A stretch of 64,000 nt of DNA, taken from assembly GCA_016702415.1 (NCBI GenBank), contig JADJEA010000024.1, positions 486,655 through 550,654 of the forward strand, read 5' to 3'. The stretch comes from Nostocoides sp. (GTDB lineage: Bacteria; Actinomycetota; Actinomycetes; Actinomycetales; Dermatophilaceae). Below the pieces are notes generated by a model that saw only the letters and a program-made list of their open reading frames with translations, searched no databases and had not been told where the DNA came from. A program made the translations under genes and the position numbers. This document shows positions 61,793 to 64,000 of this stretch, piece by piece (position 1 is the first letter of the stretch; every line of letters begins with the position of its first letter).

Positions 61793-62433
61793 GGCTGCCT
61801 CCTTTCGTTTCGCTTGATTGGTTCGCTTGGGTTGGCTGGATGGCGTGGTGCCGGGTGTCGGCCGGTGGCCTCGGCCGCCACGTCGCTCGGCACGGGGTAG
61901 CTCGGGATGACCAGGTCGCTGTCGATCTGGTTGCCCCAGACGGCCCAAGCTGGGCGTCCTGGGGTGTGGGGTGGTCGCCGGCGGGCGAACAGTTCGAGAT
62001 AGGGCCCCGGTGAGACGCGCTCGATGAGGGCGTATTGCTCTTCGGGCTTGTGGGAGTGGTCTTGGACCGGTGCGTTCATCCAGGTCGGCTGGGCGCGGAA
62101 GAGGACGGGTGCTTTCCCCCGCGTGGCGAAGAGCAGATGCTCGGTCGAGTTACGCAGGTAGTTGCCCAGTCCGAGTCGGAACTTGATCCAGGTCAGGGGT
62201 GAGCGGACGGTGAAGCCCCAGGCTTCGGCGACGTCGTAGCCGTGGCGCAGGGTGGCGTTGGTGACCCAGAGCCAGAGGTGGGCATCGTCGGCCGCCAGGT
62301 CACCGACCGGCATGCCCTTGATTTGTTCCAGGCTCATTAGGTTGTAGTGCTCGGAGGCACCGCGGCCGCCCCGCTGTTGGATGTCCCAAGGCGGGTCGGC
62401 CAGGATGGTCGCGAACTTCAATGGGCGGCTCAT
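61789..62433 (-). CDS. MT-A70-family adenine methyltransferase
   Basis: A 214-residue SAM-dependent methyltransferase. The catalytic motif DPPW occurs near residue 13 (FATILADPPWDIQQRGGRG). It is followed by HYNLMSLEQIKGMPV, HLWLWVTNATLRHGYDVAEA, LTWIKFRLGLGNYLRNSTEH and LFARRRPPHTPGRPAWAVWG, standard for MT-A70. These enzymes form N6-methyladenine in DNA or RNA. It overlaps its neighbours on both sides by four bases, forming a tightly coupled unit with the replication-relaxation and ArdA genes. Protection of element DNA from host restriction is a plausible role. Confidence 0.9.
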   Translation of the reverse strand: MSRPLKFATILADPPWDIQQRGGRGASEHYNLMSLEQIKGMPVGDLAADDAHLWLWVTNATLRHGYDVAEAWGFTVRSPLTWIKFRLGLGNYLRNSTEHLLFATRGKAPVLFRAQPTWMNAPVQDHSHKPEEQYALIERVSPGPYLELFARRRPPHTPGRPAWAVWGNQIDSDLVIPSYPVPSDVAAEATGRHPAPRHPANPSEPIKRNERRQP

Positions 62434-63518
62434 ATGGCACCTCCGCCGGACAGCAGCGTCGCGAATTGCTGGTCGTCGGTGACGACCAGGTGCAGCTGGT
62501 CGGAGATGCTTGAGGCTTTGGCGAGCCTTCCAAGCAGGGCCTCGGCCCGGGCTTGGCGCCTGTGGCCATGGAGGCGCCATATGACCAGTGGGAAGGTGCC
62601 GATGGTGGCCTGTTCCATTCCGGAGCGGTAGTAGGCCTCGTACTGTTCGGCTTTCCGAAGCAGCGTTGGCAGCGATTCGGTGCCGAGGTCGATCTCGACA
62701 AACCAGTGGTCCTGGTAGTGGCCAAGGTCGTCTTGCCCCCTCAGCGTCAGGGCGAGATCCGGCCTCAGTCGCAGCCGGTTGCCGCCGCTGCCACTGAACG
62801 TTCTGGTGGCGGCGCGCTCGAGCTGGACCTGGGTTCGGCTCCCGTGGCTGAAGCGGCTTGCCGGGCGACCAGATGGGCCTCAGCGGTACCGAGTTCATGT
62901 GCCAGGAAGCGGGTGGTCGGGCCACCGGAGTGGTAGCGCCACTGGCAGCCGGTAGTGGTCTCCGGTCAGACGGTGACCGGCGCTGGTCAGCGACCAGACC
63001 TGGACGCTGGAGCCAGCTTCAATGCCGCCGACACGGCGGGCGGTGACGCGGCGCACCAGTCCCTCGCGGGCTAGTCGCTGGAGCAGGCGACGAGTCTCGC
63101 GGGCCGCCGACTCGGCCGAGATGGGCGTCTGGCCGGTGAAGCAGAAGCCCTCGATTAGGTGTGTCGTCAAGTAGCGGTGGGTGCCGAACAGGGCCAGGAC
63201 CAGCTGGTCGCGCTGCTCGAGTCGGGCCCGGATACCGGCCCGCTTCCGCGGCCCGACGACCTGGCGGGTCGGCGCTGACGCTGCCGCCAGCGCCGTCTCG
63301 GATTGGATGGGTATGGGGTCAGGTATCTGGACCATGACGTGGTCTCTTATCTGGCCCTTCACCGCTGGAAGCGGTGAAGTATTCGTGGCTGAAGTCGGCC
63401 GACCTGGGCGGTTGACCTCGGCAGATGCCCGGATGGCCATCTGGCCGAGCGGACGGACGAGCGGACGACCTTGGTCACTGCTGGTAAAGGTGTTTTCAGG
63501 CTTGTCGGTTGCTGTCAC
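62430..63518 (-). CDS. Replication-relaxation family protein (two frame breaks near 62832 and 62940)
   Basis: About 363 residues when joined. GTG 63518 (VTATDKPENTF) follows GAAAGGAGGCA. A disordered N-terminus leads to a winged-helix domain (RDQLVLALFGTHRYLTTHLI, ARETRRLLQRLAREGLVRRV, VWSLTSAGHRL). The next frame gives TRFLAHELGTAEAHLVARQA, and a third gives QVQLERAATRTFSG, WFVEIDLGTESLPTLLRKAE and a C-terminus ending in SGGGAI. The VEIDLGTE block is the conserved core of the family. One base is surplus near 62940 and one C is missing near 62832, so the total length stays a multiple of three. Such proteins are encoded by actinobacterial integrative and conjugative elements. Confidence 0.78.
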
Positions 63519-63993
63519 TGTTGCCTCCTTTCTGGTTATTGGTCTTATTGGTCGATGTTTGCTGGCCTTCGGAGTCGGGCCTGGGATTGGGCTCGGCAGC
63601 GACTGTGGCCGACAGGCGGACACGGCCTGGGCGGTTGCTTGGTGGCGGGGCGGCTGCATCTTGGGGATGGCGCCGGATAACCCCGGCCGTATGGTCGATG
63701 AGGGCGATGAGGTCGCGTTCGATGTCGTCGAGCGTGCGGCCGTGCTGGGCTTCGGAGGCGCGCTGCAAGACTGCCGGGTCGCGGAGCTCCGACGGCAGCG
63801 GCCGAGTCGCCAGGCGCACCCAGGGCGCCTGGTTGCCGCCGACCAGTAGCCGGGCGTAGAGCTCAAAGGCTGGCAGCGACGTGAAGTCAGCGGCGTCCAG
63901 GACTCCGCTGGCATGCAGTCCTGCCACGGCTCCGGGCATCGGTAAGCGCCAGCCGGAAGCAAAGTTTGGTAGCGGTGTTAGCGTCGACATCAT
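63496..63993 (-). CDS. Hypothetical element protein (may extend beyond the window)
   Basis: At least 165 residues, with ATG at 63993 or 63990 very near the window edge, so the true start may lie outside. A helical N-terminal half (FASGWRLPMPGAVAGLHASG, FELYARLLVGGNQAPWVRLA) is followed by an acidic helix and a disordered Pro/Ser/Asn-rich tail. It overlaps the start of the replication-relaxation gene by 23 bases. I do not recognise the family. Confidence 0.6.
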   Translation of the reverse strand: MMSTLTPLPNFASGWRLPMPGAVAGLHASGVLDAADFTSLPAFELYARLLVGGNQAPWVRLATRPLPSELRDPAVLQRASEAQHGRTLDDIERDLIALIDHTAGVIRRHPQDAAAPPPSNRPGRVRLSATVAAEPNPRPDSEGQQTSTNKTNNQKGGNSDSNRQA

Positions 63994-64000
63994 CGAGAGT

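Overview
The window is GC-rich DNA from an actinomycete. Evidence includes a NucS/EndoMS mismatch endonuclease, NarL-type two-component genes, DUF2550 next to atpC, a MeaA-type B12 mutase, frequent GTG starts, and the block order rho-rpmE-prfA-prmC / tsaC-glyA-wecA-atpIBEFHAGDC. Gene content fits Micrococcales, perhaps an Intrasporangiaceae/Dermatophilaceae relative, but that placement is inference. Outside the last 6.4 kb, the octamer GTATGCCG (or CGGCATAC) recurs roughly once per kilobase on both strands.

Layout. 0-19 kb is mixed chromosomal housekeeping: ahpC (cut by the window edge), an AI-2E/PerM exporter, a DMGDH/GcvT-type oxidoreductase, NudC, a LuxR-type regulator joined to a decapitated subtilase gene, a double 3-hydroxyacyl-CoA dehydrogenase, an ABC exporter with a two-component system whose kinase has an in-frame stop, nucS, a phosphatase lacking its catalytic histidine, a B12-dependent mutase, a STAS protein and a cobalamin adenosyltransferase. 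19-31 kb is the ATP synthase operon (atpI to atpC) with DUF2550 downstream and wecA, glyA and tsaC upstream. A CRP/GlxR-like palindrome lies before atpI. 46-57.3 kb is prmC, prfA, rpmE, rho, thrB, thrC, hom, lysA and argS, all on the minus strand.

Between tsaC and prmC, normally close neighbours in actinobacteria, sits about 15 kb of accessory metabolism (31-45.5 kb). A seven-gene minus-strand operon encodes a cytochrome P450, its 3Fe-4S ferredoxin, a ferredoxin reductase, a glutamine-synthetase-like ligase, a solute-binding-type protein without signal peptide, and two class-I glutamine-amidotransferase hydrolases. Around it are a GntR regulator coupled to a soluble Cache protein, an APC permease, a cNMP/CBS/DUF294 protein with a DnaQ-like exonuclease, and a succinate-semialdehyde-type dehydrogenase. 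Together they read as uptake, oxidation, gamma-glutamylation, aldehyde oxidation and deglutamylation of an amine. The substrate is unknown.

The right end (57.5-64 kb) begins with tRNA-Arg(CCG), followed by a lower-GC mobile element: large serine recombinase, ImmA/IrrE protease, XRE regulator, ribbon-helix-helix protein, ArdA-type antirestriction protein, MT-A70 methyltransferase and replication-relaxation protein. It runs off the window.

Thirteen single-base indels interrupt ten genes, including the normally essential atpA, rho and lysA, mostly in homopolymers. Most are probably sequence errors, so broken frames should be confirmed before any is called a pseudogene.
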